Part shown: positions 1 through 12,098 of the stretch, one piece after another
Layout of the letters: every line of letters begins with the position of its first letter
Numbering within the stretch: position 1 is the stretch's first letter
DNA from: Dactylellina haptotyla
Taxonomy: Eukaryota > Ascomycota > Orbiliomycetes > Orbiliales > Orbiliaceae
Direction: 5' to 3'
Length of the DNA: 64,000 bases
Assembly (NCBI GenBank): GCA_031310005.1
Contig: CM062386.1
Span: 1,240,001 to 1,304,000 of the forward strand
Made by a program: the position numbers and the translations under genes
Notes under the pieces: generated by a model
Database searches by the model: none
What the model was told of the DNA's origin: nothing
The model's input: only the letters and a program-made list of their open reading frames with translations

Positions 1-1698
1 GTTAAGAAGACTTGCCTTCCTTTTAGTTTCCCATCCACGAGAGTTTTTTGGAGCAATAGCAAAAAGTGAGCTAGCAAAGCTAACCCCAGCACCTGTTTTT
101 TGCCGTTCAACAGGACCCACCTTCTCCATTTCTTCTTCCAGGTCACCGAGCAAGAAAACTTTAGAGAACAGAAAAAAGGAAAGCAAGAGAGGGAGTGAAA
201 AAAACCCCCGAATCAAAAAATCGAATTAGAAGAGACCTTTCGCTACCGAAGCTGCGAAAACCACTTCCCTACTCCACTTTTCCTCTCGAGCCTCAAACTT
301 CCAGATTTAATCTCTGCTACCCACCGGCATATCCGCTTCCTCCCTCCATCCCGTCTGTCACATATCGCCGCTCGAAGGAGGACAGTGCAGATTCGTTCGA
401 TTTTGTCGGAACTTTTAGCTTTTGCATGAGCATATAGCTTGTTGGGAGCTTTCAAGAACCTAACCTTCGCAGCCTTCGCGGGCTCTGTTGTTTAATATTT
501 TTCTTTCTTTCTTTTCCGCTTCGGCCCCTCCTCCGACGTCATCGGATGATAGTAGTGTGTCTTATCCATCGTCGACCGAACAAAGCACATAAGCGTCAAT
601 TTGTTCCCCTGAGGACCCTGCACCCCTTCCCACCGGCTTGGACCCGCCGAATTTAAGCCAAAAAAAAATTAGAGAAAAAAAAGACAGAAGAAACGAAAAA
701 AACAAAAAGAAACAGACAAGACCGACCATCGTAGCCTAACCCCTCGGCTCGTCGTCCGTCGCTTTTTTGTGTGATTGATCTTGATAATAATAATAATAAG
801 ACGAGTCCAACGGCCAGCCAGCGAATGAGACAGCCCTGACATCCGTCCAGGCCCATCGATTAGCGCCGAGTTTCGAGCAGATCCATATTTTCCAGGTTGA
901 GGTTTTGATATTTCATCAAAGCTCGCCCGCCCGCCCGCTGCGTCTCTCGCTCTCATTCCACACGGACCCTCCTCCTCCTCGCCTCACCTCAGACACAACC
1001 ACACATCGATCGCCCGTCCCAACTCACTCGCCGCTGCTCCCAACTCATCAACCCTCGCTCCCCTCAACTCAACCCAACTCAACTCACCTCACCTCACCTC
1101 CACTCCGCTCAACCCAACCCAACCCAACTCACGACACCACCTCCGACACAGCTCTCCGTCACCGTCTCAATCACCGTTCCCCCCCATCGTCCCATCCGCC
1201 CGTCGACGCTTCTGCCCATCGCCTCCAGCTCTGTGAAGACAGGAGACGATCGAGAAAGAAGGCCCTTCGCATCTCACAGGCTCCGTGCACATCATCTGAA
1301 TCCGAAAGGCGTTTTTTGTGCTCAGAGCTGCAGTCCAAATCCTGAGCGGGAATTTCGCTGCTGCTGCGTATCACCTTCTCGGCAACCGTCCACCAACCAA
1401 CCACACCACCTCCACCACCACCACCACTTTTACCCCTCCTACTATTTTTGCTCTGCAAGCCCGTCGCCAACACAAGCTGTCTTTTTTCCTGCCCAACCAA
1501 CTTTCTCACTCAGCTCAACTTTTTCATCTGTAGCTTTCCATCCTTCTCCAAATCCCCCACTCATTCCAAAAAACACGTCATCTCGGCTTCCCTCGACCTC
1601 TTACTTGAACCGTTTTTGAACCTTCGTTTTTCTTCGATCTAGTCGCCAAGGTGGCTCATTTATAGCTTCTTCTGATCTAAAATTTCCGGCAATACAAG
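1..1698. other. Upstream region and probable long 5' leader of GSK3
   Basis: No coding sequence is convincing here. The last 900 bases before the GSK3 start are strongly C/T-rich on the + strand. They hold tandem pentamers (CACCT three times near 1086-1100, AACCC three times at 1111-1125) and a CCACCA run near 1400-1425. Several short open frames exist on both strands, but their products are low-complexity Pro/Ser/His strings typical of pyrimidine-rich DNA. The region probably contains promoter and 5' UTR; no TATA box or transcription start could be fixed. Confidence 0.5.
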
Positions 1699-3326
1699 AT
1701 GTCTCAGAATAGATTCCCGGGGTTGCGAATGGGAGGTAAGTAGCAAAATTAAAGCAAGAAAAACCAAAAAAAAGAAAATTATATATACCTTAAAATCTGG
1801 CTTTCATCCCATCTAACGAATTCGCTATTCAGAGGTGGTAAAGGAAAAGGTTCAGGATGGCCTTACCGGCGAGATACGGGAGATGCAATACACACAATGC
1901 AAGATTGTCGGCAACGGATCCTTCGGCGTCGTTTTCCAGACCAAGCTGTCGCCAAACGGAGAGGATGCTGCCATCAAGCGGGTCCTGCAGGATAAGCGAT
2001 TTAAGGTACGCTTTCTGACGCGCCATTTGACGGCAAGAAATGCAGCCCACTAACGCCCTACCCGTCAACAGAACCGTGAGTTACAAATTATGAGGATCGT
2101 ACGACACCCAAACATTGTTGAGTTGAAGGCGTTCTACTACTCCAATGGAGACCGCGTATGTACCCCCTTCTGTATCACGTAACCTATCCCCCCCGGCCAC
2201 ATACTAATATTCTAACCCCCCTTGCTCGTATAGAAAGAAGAAGTCTATTTGAACCTTGTTCTGGAGTTCGTGCCAGAAACCGTATACCGAGCTTCCCGGT
2301 ACTTCAACAAACTGAAGACCACGATGCCGATCTTAGAAGTCAAGCTGTACATCTACCAGCTTTTCCGCTCCCTCGCATACATCCACTCGCAAGGAATCTG
2401 CCACAGAGACATCAAACCACAAAATCTCTTGCTCGATCCAAGCACCGGCATTCTCAAGCTATGTGACTTCGGTAGTGCAAAGATCCTAGTTGAGAACGAG
2501 CCTAATGTTTCCTACATCTGCTCGAGATACTACCGTGCGCCGGAATTGATCTTTGGTGCCACCAACTACACAACAAAGATTGGTAAGCATCATACCCCCC
2601 TTCTTGCCGTCCTTCGTGGTTTTAAAAACCTTCCCTCTAACAATCTTTGGCTTCCTCTAGATGTATGGTCGACGGGATGTGTCATGGCAGAACTTATGCT
2701 CGGTCAACCGTTGTTTCCGGGCGAGTCTGGTATCGACCAGTTGGTCGAGATTATCAAAGTGCTAGGCACTCCAACACGCGAGCAGATCCGAACCATGAAC
2801 CCGAACTACATGGAACACAAGTTCCCTCAGATCAAACCTCACCCTTTCGCAAAGGTAAATTGCACTTCTTAGACCTATCTATCATGCTTTCTTCCCGTGA
2901 CTGACTTGGCATTTTCTACTATAAATTAGGTTTTCAGAAAGGCCTCTCCAGAAGCCATCGATCTCATCTCTCGCCTTCTAGAGTACACACCTACTCAGCG
3001 CCTTTCGGCAATCGAGGCCATGTGCCACCCATTTTTTGATGAGCTGAGGGATCCTAACAGCACGCTCCCCGACTCCCGTGGAATAAACGGCGGACTCAGA
3101 GAACTCCCCGCCCTCTTCGATTTCAGCAAGCATGGTACGTTTTATCCCTTGCGCTAATACGCTAGTAAATCCTACTGACTTTTCCCTCCCAGAACTATCA
3201 ATCGCTCCAGAGCTCAACTCGCGCCTTGTCCCACCACATGCCCGCGCCACCCTCGCCGCTAAGGGACTCGACATCGATAACTTCACACCACTATCGAGAG
3301 ATGAGATGATTGCTAAGCTGGATTGA
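1699..3326 (+). CDS. GSK3: Glycogen synthase kinase 3 (GSK-3 / shaggy) Ser/Thr kinase
   Basis: Seven exons (1699-1735, 1833-2005, 2072-2155, 2234-2582, 2661-2854, 2930-3134, 3193-3326) give 391 residues, a normal length for fungal GSK-3. Visible parts are the glycine loop GNGSFG (39-44), ATP lysine K61 in AIKR, the catalytic loop HRDIKPQN (155-162), DFG (176-178) and the activation-loop tyrosine Y192 in [14 protein letters not shown]72, R156 and K181 match the three basic residues that bind a primed phosphate in mammalian GSK-3beta. The enzyme phosphorylates primed substrates in cytosol and nucleus and acts in glycogen, stress and developmental signalling. The start is the only ATG that joins in frame to the kinase; the first exon encodes only 12 full codons. 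The intron positions are canonical and the kinase fold is intact, so the assignment is very secure; which pathway dominates in this fungus is unknown. Confidence 0.97.
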
Positions 3327-4963
3327 GACCCAAAGCCATTTAGTGCTATGTCTCATTATCAAAACTTTCCATGGTATCTCCTTGCGCTTATCGCCGATTC
3401 TGGAAAAGCAGGTCCCTTTTTCCGCTTAACACATATATCTATTCTCCCTTTCCGTGTCTAACAAACAAAAGCTTTCCTGGCGTATCTTTTCCATGTCTTT
3501 TACGACTCAAGGCAAACAGAACCATATATCGGAGAAACCAAGTTCATTTTTTTCTTAAGTTTCCTCATGCTATCTTTTTTGAGTTTTCGTTTTCCTTTTT
3601 TGCGTGGGCACATTATGAGAAACATCAGATCACCTTCGCTTCGCACTGTCGTCCCTCTTCTTGATGAAGCTGGCATCTGAAAATATTGCGCGAACTTGTT
3701 AGACTTATTCTCGGTGTTCATGCTCTGGGCCAGGATATCAGCACTTGTACCTTTTCCTTGTTCTATTTCCTTGTTCTATCTTTCTTTTCGATTCTTTGTC
3801 TCTTGCTTTAATAGCTTATTCTTCTTTATTTCTCTGGAGCCGGTTGGAAAAAAAAATCTTTGATATTTCAAATGACCTGAGTTCTCAAAACACTGATATC
3901 TACCAAAACACCAAGCCTTACACATACCCTCCACCCGAACACACTTACCTCCTCCCATAACCGATAGCAACAACCCGCCACCTGAATTCAACGTCATGAT
4001 GGAAATTTTTTGAGATTCGAGGATTTTTTATTGTTACTTCCAACCGTCCGCGGTTACAGAGGGCACCCAAAGGTGTTTTACCAGTCCTAACTTTTAAACA
4101 CAAAAAAGTTGATCTCACTTCCACCTTTACTATACCAATCGGGCTAATGAAAACAAAAAATTTAACTTCTTCTGCTCTTGAAATTCTTTATATTTTTATT
4201 CCCTTATTTTCCATAACGATAACGCATAACTACTTTGCATGCTTAACGACCTGACGTACGGAAATTCCACTCGCTTCCCTTTTCTTCTTGTTATTAACTC
4301 TGACGATGTCTATTGATATCCCCTTATGTCTTTTATTCACCGGCTCTTTCCCCGCAACCTAACCGTGACTCAGTTGTTCCCTTCGAATAGTATAACTATT
4401 TTTATTTATTTTGATATTTTTCTTTTATTGAGGAAGATGTAACCATAGCCATCTCTTTTGATTGCCTCCCTTTTCCTTATCTTGTTCAAACACTCAGATC
4501 GATTTTTGATGAAGGTCTTCCAAAAAAAGAGAAAGACATCTCAGGCTCGAACGTTTTAGAGGTTGTGCATGTTGCCCCCGCCGTTGTTTGAATACCGAAG
4601 GAACCTTTGAACTTATTTCACTCCCTGTCTACTATCCAGTGCGTGTTATGTGTGCCGTTAGATGGTTAGGTATTCCTGTGCAAAGCGCCAGAACCTAGCT
4701 AGATACCGAAGTGAAGCTTGGAATGTCGCAACGGGCTCGCTCTTCTCGACACATCTTTACACACCCTTCCACCGAAAGTCTTTGGCATAAAGATTTCTGT
4801 CTACTTTATGATTTCATAGATCCAGTTGGGGTCATGAACGGGTTTGGTCGGAGGGCGTGTTGGCGCTGGAAGTGTGAATGGTTGATGGAGTATTCATCCG
4901 AATGTGGGAGGCATCCTTCTCGATATCTCATAACGAATATATACATCTTGCTTTCTCTCCAGG

Positions 4964-4989
4964 CTCTTCTTCTTCTTCTTCTTCTTCTT
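4964..4989. repeat. CTT microsatellite
   Basis: Uninterrupted CTT triplets in the noncoding region downstream of GSK3, ending in a short T-run. No gene overlaps it. Confidence 0.9.
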
Positions 4990-5568
4990 TTCTCTGTACA
5001 ATGAATGATCAATCAAATACAATCAAACATCTTTCCTATTTCCTTCCCCTTGCTATTTGTGGAAACTGCCCTTGATTCTATACATGAGGAACGAATTCCT
5101 TTAACTTTTACTTTCTTTTCTTGTATGAATACATATCTCATTTGATGATGCGCCTCCCATATCCTTCCATTTACTTCCTGAACCAACTTTCTACCTAGTT
5201 CTTTGGATGTCTTAGTTCACTTTTTTTATTTAAATAAACCGTGCTACGAAGATGAAGAAATTCTGTTTTTTTTTTGTAAATACATACTTAAGTTCTCGTG
5301 AGATATTTCTCTAACTCCATACAATAACCGTGGCGTTTGGGAACAATAAGAAATTTAAAATGCGAAACAATGAGATTTCTCAGTCACAGAAGGGTCTTTA
5401 GTCAATTGGTCCGATTTCTACATTACACCCTCTACTTAGATCCTTAACTCACTGGAAATAACTGTATCAAAAACAAGTGGCAACTGCAGCTCCTAGAAAC
5501 GCGATAGAACGGAAGAGCTACACTCGATCGAGAAGTGATTTACAAATAACTGCTAAGAATCCGTTTTT

Positions 5569-5991
5569 TTAATTTTTTTTATCGATAATCTGGACGCAGG
5601 GGGAAGTGCCATAAAGCAGGGGAACATTCCATTGGTCAACACCGGGGTCGACGAGTGGAGTTTCCCCGGGGAGAATCCACTGTTTTGCCGTCGAGTTAAA
5701 AACCTTGGTGTTACTATAATATTCTAAAGAAATTTCTGGGTTTCTTTTTTCATTGTTGTCGTCACTGTTAGGCTTGCGTACTACAGAGTGGGTTATATGC
5801 TTAAAGAGTTTCATCGATGCATCGTCGCTTTTTAAGACTGCAAGAACACCAGTGCCCCAACTTTCGGATGTATTGCGCATGTATATAGAAAGAAAGTCGA
5901 TATAACTTATAAATGGTTTATTTTTTATTTTTATTTTTATTTTTATTTTTATTTCGCCGTGGGTTCCGAGTGCGATATTCTGCATGCACAC
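5569..5991 (-). CDS. Doubtful 140-codon open frame of unknown function
   Basis: A single uninterrupted minus-strand frame of 140 codons. Its N-terminal part crosses the A/T hexamer tract and therefore reads as a Lys-Ile repeat, which argues against an authentic start there; an internal Met (MRNTSESW) gives about 103 residues. The remainder has mixed composition, including GETPLVDPGVDQWNVPLLYG, and looks more protein-like than its surroundings. No family is recognised, no intron was found and no neighbouring gene suggests a role. It could equally be a decayed transposon fragment or chance. Confidence 0.18.
   Translation of the reverse strand: MCMQNIALGTHGEIKIKIKIKIKNKPFISYIDFLSIYMRNTSESWGTGVLAVLKSDDASMKLFKHITHSVVRKPNSDDNNEKRNPEISLEYYSNTKVFNSTAKQWILPGETPLVDPGVDQWNVPLLYGTSPCVQIIDKKN
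5918..5953. repeat. A/T hexanucleotide microsatellite (TTTTTA)
   Basis: About six tandem hexamers of five T and one A, in noncoding DNA upstream of the F-box gene. On the minus strand it produces a Lys-Ile run in a doubtful open frame. Confidence 0.85.
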
Positions 5992-6355
5992 TATAGTGCA
6001 CTATGACAGGGTCGTACGTATACTAATTTCTTTCCTCTTTTCGTTTAAGCTGAAAAACCTCTACATGCGGGCCGACACACTCTCTTAACTAACGGCTCTG
6101 GCTTTTTTTGTGCGCCACTTATGATATCACTAGTGATAGAAAGGGGGGGGCCGTTTGGTGTTTAAATAGGCATCTAAGTGGGTTAACAACATGTTGATAT
6201 TAGGTCCACTTCTGTTTGAGCTTGTGTGTTATCGATTATTATGCTCGCCAGAAGTTTGGCAAGGATCACGTTCAGGTCTAGGTGCGGCTGGGAGGAGATG
6301 GAACTTCGCAAAGCTTTTGCTCTCATTTTACTCTAGGGCATTGAATGTATGCTAA

Positions 6356-6381
6356 TATTTATTTATTTATTTATTTATTTT
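6356..6381. repeat. ATTT microsatellite
   Basis: About six tandem ATTT units in an otherwise featureless AT-rich stretch. Confidence 0.85.
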
Positions 6382-7687
6382 CGGTTTCCCTGGCATGGGT
6401 TTTTGTTGGGGGAGGCTTTCTTTGGCAAGAATCATTCTGAGGCCAGAAAGTTCGGGCAATTCAATCCATAGTATAGCTGTTTGAGAAAGGCTTACCCAAA
6501 CCAATTGCAAACCTAATTGAATCTTCGATTCTCAAATTGAATTGCTACTCTCTGGACAAGATTGAGTGTGTATTTTAGCAAATTCAAGTTGCTGGTCAGT
6601 ACATAAGTGTTAATGTTTCTCTCCCGTTTTCTCGCCCCCGTAGCTTAAAAGTCGCTGATACTGGAAGAATGTTCATTCAGAGCCGCAATTTGTGAAAAAT
6701 AGCGGGAAACACACACATGATAACAATTTTAAAGCTTTGTTTTGGCCATCCGTAATCCTACAGCTCCTCATTTGTGAGGTTCTCGCCCTAGAATATCAAA
6801 ATTCAATCGATACTCGTGGGCCTGGCGGAGATGAGCCATCTGAGCCTCCTGATAACATACCAAATCTCAAAACGTTATTCTTTAGTGCATAATAGATATT
6901 AGTACAAGGGTCTCTCTGACTTCTGATAAAATGACAGGTAGCTTGTGCAGAAAATGGTAAATACCGTCTATGCGAATTCGTCTGCTATGTCCTGCGAAAG
7001 TGGGAAGGGAAGAGCTATGGTTCTGATTAGTAACCATAATGGATCATGACACTAGTTTTAGCCAATAAGATAAAATTCAATTTTTTTCTATAACATTCTG
7101 TGCGTCTATTACGTATCTTAAATGAGAGTCCAGCTTCCAGGCGTTCCAAGACGATATTGTGAGTATGACAAAATATCAGTACTGAAGGCTAGAAATTTAA
7201 CAAATAAGTTCTTATACTATTTATCTAGCTGGCCCATGGTTTATCATGGAGTCTAAGATTTTATTTTTAGTAGTGTTTTTTCCTGCTAAGATTTCTCATA
7301 AGCACTCTCTCTGAGCCCCTTAGATAAACGCGAAGTTGACATTATGGTTAGCCACTCGCGTTCCATTTGAGGGTTGTGTTGCTGTTGTTGAAAACCTCCA
7401 CAATAACGACCACCAAACTGATTCGGGAAACTTGGATTCGAGAGAGAATGTAACCACCTAATAATATATATAAAAGTGGTTCTATCTCTAAATCTAGGAA
7501 TGTAAGCAGCAAGTTGGAAGTAGAATCAGATACAAGTTTATGTAAACGCGGCCCGGACACCCGATATTTGCCCTATGAGTACCGATTAGATTACACAATC
7601 GATCCTTGCGGAAAGATCTTCAGGAATTGCAGATTTCCACGTCGGCGGCAGCGTGTTTTGGGTGAGCTATGCATGCGTATGTAGGTA

Positions 7688-7710
7688 GACGAGACGAGAC
7701 GAGACGAGGG
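7688..7710. repeat. GACGA pentanucleotide repeat
   Basis: Four GACGA-type units in tandem, degenerating into GGCGAGGACG on the right side. It lies in noncoding DNA 1.4 kb upstream of the F-box gene. Confidence 0.8.
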
Positions 7711-9126
7711 CGAGGACGCTAGGGCACGCCGAAGCTCAATGCGTGGTGGGACGAGGGCCCAAGCGAGCTCGATGACTTCTTGCATCCTGTCCTTCCTACA
7801 GTTCTCCTTTTCTTTTCATCTCCCGTTCAATCTCCTCATGTCATTTCCAAGACATAGCGGGAGAATGCTCGCCGAGATGGCTGGGACTTTTTGGAAACAG
7901 TTACGTACTTTTATATCAATCGATAACAGGAGCACATGTTAAAACCTGATAGCCAGCTCGATATACCAGCGGCTAAGATATCAAGGTTAATATTGTTGAG
8001 CGGAAACCTTAACCGGTACCTACCTAAAGTAAACAGTTCGGATAGGGCTAGAGGTCAAGCATTGATCAACAGAAATATGCGATAGCGGGGACATATCTGA
8101 AGACTTTCTCTGCAAGTGGTCCTTGCCCGGCAGGTGTAAGGGTGACCCTTATGAAATACTGGGGTGGAGAGGGAGTGTGGAGTTTAGCTTTCCCATGTTG
8201 ATTCGGAGCACCCGTCTCTTTTCTGACAGTGCCGTTCTGGCAATGCCGGCAGAATTGGCCCAGCCAGCCTTGTAAAACATGTGAGCTATCCCTTGAAGTG
8301 GCCTTCGACCATCGTTTCTCCGATATGGCGCATCGATTTTTCCTTGCAATCGAGGGGTGTCCTGCGTCGGTGTCTCTGTAGTAAAATGGCGGAAGCTTAG
8401 GTACAATTGTAACCCCTCCCTTGCTTCAATAATACTGCGTCACTAAAACACAGCACTTCGCAAGTATCGGAGGGAGAAAAAGGAAAGAAACAAAGAAAAG
8501 GAATGAACGAACTACAAGCTTAGGTTCAGTCCATGAAATAACCAGTTCATGGCCCGCCATCTACATACGTGGCGTGATGGCCACCACCAGGGAAGTGGAG
8601 TTGATGCCTCTGGGCGTCGACGTGATGTAGCTCTTTTTATGCAGTTCTGAGGTCTTTGGTCAGAAGCAAGAAGGAAGGAGGGGCAATTGTTTGACCAGAC
8701 GACCTGAATGCGGCAGACATATGCAAGGCGAAAGAAAAAAAAGAATCTTTGGAGGGACGAGGGGAAGAAGAGACAAGAAATCGGCTTGCGAGCTTACGGG
8801 CCGCCACAAGGTTGCGAGTTGGAGAGTTCCCTTAAGGTGTGTGAATTATAAACCTTCGGATCTTGATTAGACAGGCGAAAGCCAGAGTTCCAGTCGATGT
8901 TAACGTTGCGTCTGGATATATCCCTCGTTTTTTTAATTTTTGTTATTTCTTTTGTAGTAAAGTCGTTTTGGAGCTACCTTACTTTCTGGCACCTCGTTTC
9001 CGTTCGTTTAAAAAAGACCGACCCGTTTAAATTGCAGCTTGTCTGTCGTTATCATTTGTTCCTTTGCTTCCAGTTCGCTTCTTTCCTCTTGCTTTTGGTT
9101 CGAAATCGAAAATTCGGCCTGCGAGC

Positions 9127-10998
9127 ATGGCGGCCGACGGAAGCCAAAATGGCATGGATGGGCTCAACGGGTTCCCGAACGAAGTGCTGGCATTGATACT
9201 CGAACTACTGGACCTCGAATCTCTATTCAAGTGCTACGACGTTTGCCAATCCTGGCGGAAATGCTCGCTCTGGGAGTCCAACTATCTGCCCCATGTCCTC
9301 AAGGCGTATACCGAAATCACCCATGGAACCCGTCAACTACCGGCGACTCTCAGCGGCTCGGAGAAGACACTGCGTCTCAAAGAACTATTCAAGACTTCGA
9401 TTTCAGCACTGCCTGTTTTCGCAGCCTGCGGAACGTTGAGGGATATCGCTGTCGTGCTGCACCGACTGGACAAGTCTTGGCTCTCCGGGTGCAACACAAG
9501 TTATGCGTCCTTGAACAGTGGCGATGTCCATCAGATGCCTTTACTGTGCATGGCAATTGATACAGAGAGCGGATCGATTGTGACAGGTGATAGTGGGGGA
9601 ATAGTAGCGTTCTGGAATGTTTCCACCGGTTGTTGCTATTCCAAATCGATATTCATGTCTTCCGGCCACCGGAATGTCCCACGGCACATTGAAATCGAAG
9701 GTGATCTATTGGTCATGGCATCAACGGTTAGTGTGTGATTCTTCTTTCTTAGCACGTATACGGACCTAAACTAATATATCAATATTCTAGGGTGGCGTCG
9801 TAGTTGTCCTAAAACGTGATCGATCTGGCAGCTCTACCCCTTTCATTCGTATGGGAGAGTTTTTCCCGAATATCCGGCCCACAAGTATCCGGATGGAGGG
9901 ACATATCTGCATCGTTGGTGAAGCCGGAGCGGTTAGCTTTTGGGACCTTTCAATGTTCTCGAAATCAGGATCTCCGTCGCTTCTAGGCCAGGGTCCACCA
10001 TTTGCATCGTTGCTAATGACAATCGACACCAGCAACCCGAACATCCCAATCTCTGATTCCCTAGTATACAGCTTGCTTTACAGGGATAGCCAACTTTACC
10101 TCGGGTTGACTGGAAGCCGAATACAGCAGATTATATCTCAATCGAAAAAGTCCTGGACCGTTATAAAGGAATTATGGGAATCCGAAGAACCACCTCACAT
10201 AAGACTTGCATTGGGCCCGGAATTTCAGGGTCATAATATCGGCGGGAGTCAGTCAAGACTATGTCCTATCGGCAGTGATGGCGATATCCTTGTTTCGTGG
10301 GCAGATTCATCGATATACCGATTGGCATCAAATACTGACGAAGAGTTGGTCTGGGAACCCCGATCCGACTGTTTGATACCCGCGGCTCTTTGGCCGTACA
10401 GAGATTGTGTCGGAATATACGCTCGCGGGGAGCAAGTAATATGCCGCGTGAAACGGAACGTAAGCTGAAAATTTAGTCCTCAATAAAATAGAAATATTGG
10501 GCGGTAAATCTGACTAAAGTATCTAGGAGATTGAGATATTTCTCGGCAACGGTGTTCCAATTGGCCGTATTCCTTGTAACCTTGGAGATATTAGCTGCGT
10601 ACTGGTGCGTATTCTCTTACGGAATTTTTAGGGAGCAGTCTTTCTTACTACTTTTTAATTAGGTCGATCCTGCCTTTATTGCTGTTGGTACCAGAGAGGC
10701 GGGGCTTTGCATCTATTACTTTGCACCAGGGCACCAAATCCTCGCCCTTGGACAAGGTCCGTCCTCCTCTGTCGCCACAAATTCTGTACAAACTCCTCTA
10801 CTGGAGAGAAAGCATACTTACAAACGGAAGTACCAAGAGGCTATGGGAATGGATCTTGAGAAACCTCTTGTTGTTGGAACCTCTATTAGTCCGAATTTGA
10901 GCCTCCGGGTCCCAGTAAACAACGCCCTCAGGGCCTCGTCCCCAAGGCTCGCTCTGGAGTCGAAAACGAATACTAAAATTCCAGTGCCTGCCCCATGA
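9127..10998 (+). CDS. F-box protein with beta-propeller-like C-terminal region
   Basis: Four exons (9127-9726, 9791-10459, 10527-10604, 10663-10998) encode 560 residues. Residues about 15-60 (FPNEVLALILELLDLESLF...CQSWRKC) form a clear F-box, the Skp1-binding module of SCF ubiquitin ligases. The rest contains weak WD-type strands such as IVTGDSGGIVAFWNVSTG and AVSFWDLS, then a Ser/Thr-rich basic tail. The likely role is substrate recognition in an SCF complex; the substrate is unknown. The start at 9127 is chosen because it has a good context (AGCATGG) and begins just before the F-box; an in-frame ATG at 9064 would add 21 residues. The final exon runs to a stop after a tail with no recognisable repeat. 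The F-box is secure; the propeller is inferred from motif fragments. SCC4 follows on the same strand after 1.1 kb. Confidence 0.85.
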
Positions 10999-12098
10999 TT
11001 GGGTAGCAGTGCAAGGTAACTGGTTTGCTGTAGCTGCCCCTAGCTCTCTCGGGTAGAGGATACGGCACAGCTGAACCAAATCTGCCTATGAATTCACCGT
11101 ATTAGCTGTAGTTTGAGAAGATATGCTCAAGCTCGACTCGCTTCTCATTGCGACGGCATTCCGCCGTGCTAGAGGATAACTTTTTGTGATATGGAATCTA
11201 TCACATGGACAATCTCAAAACGGAAAAGTAGTCCAATTGAAAGTGGCACGAAGGTAAGAAACTTACAATGAAGAAGCTGCATTTTTCTATAAAATAGATC
11301 TATACAGTGGTGGATAACGTTATACCCCGGTATATGTGGTGTATGTGGAGGCGGGGTGGGTTTCATCGATGCATCGTGCACGCGGCTGGCGTCCGCATAT
11401 CCTGTGACGTTTGATCCGCACTCCTGTTGTTTCTAAAACGGAACAGCTTTTTTTATTCTTGTGGCTATGTTTTTAGGGCGAGTGCTTACTCTTTGAGTAA
11501 TTGAGGGAAACATGTAAGAGAGACTATCAAGATCAACAGACTCGGTAGTTTCATAGACAGTTGCTGGGTCCTGGTTGAAGGAGGTTTAGAGACTGGCGCT
11601 GCCACATTGACATGTCCACCTACTCGTCATGTTAAATAAATATTACTCTGGTGGATCACCTTAATATTAATTTCTTTATCGTCGGAGGTCAATTTGCGTG
11701 ACTTTCTGGGCATATCTGTTTACACATATATAGCCATACTCTGTGTTTGTTTGTTCAGGATACCGAAATATCGATATATGGCGCCATATTAGTACCACAT
11801 ATTTTATGGCTAAGATATTGAAGAAACTCGTTCCTTCGGTTGGTCGCAGAGCAGGCTCCTTTGCAGCAGAGATTCGAATCGGTGGGAGTGTTCTGGTTCG
11901 GTGTTGTTTTTGTGGTATTGTTGGTGCCTCATCACCATCGCCAAGCTCGTCGCGTGAAATCTCGCCATCCCGGTCAAAGCTCCATCCCAACTCCCTTCGA
12001 AACCCAGCTGCTCTGGCCGGGACGAACCGCTTGAAAACCAAGTTCCTTCTCTCTTTCTTCCGCTCGGATGGTAGATCGCGATCCTGCGCTTATAAAAG
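10999..12098. other. Intergenic region between the F-box gene and SCC4
   Basis: About 1.1 kb without a supported gene. It holds an exact second copy (11360-11377) of an 18-base sequence also present at 5808-5825. A TATAAAA string sits immediately before the SCC4 start codon and is too close to it to be the promoter of that start. Small frames on both strands overlap each other and resemble nothing known. Confidence 0.5.

Larger units (their letters stand above)
3327..9126. other. Gene-poor interval between GSK3 and the F-box gene
   Basis: About 5.8 kb with no recognisable gene. The first 1-1.5 kb is T-rich and probably holds the GSK3 3' UTR. Microsatellites are present: CTT repeats at about 4964-4989, an A/T hexamer (TTTTTA) tract at about 5918-5953, ATTT repeats at about 6356-6381 and GACGA repeats at about 7688-7710. 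One 140-codon minus-strand frame (5569-5991) is listed separately. A 14-base perfect palindrome, TATCACTAGTGATA, lies near 6124. The last few hundred bases are presumably promoter of the gene at 9127. Confidence 0.6.

Noticed and set aside
905-1345. 146-codon frame in the GSK3 leader
   Set aside because: Thr/Ser/Pro/His repeats caused by pyrimidine-rich tandem pentamers; no domain and no sign of coding bias.
9039-9560. 173-codon frame overlapping the F-box gene
   Set aside because: Out of frame with the F-box coding sequence; the F-box frame has a recognised domain and good splice sites.
12089-12098. TATAAAA box directly before the SCC4 ATG
   Set aside because: Transcription from it would start beyond the start codon, and exon 1 has no other Met. 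It is most likely chance.
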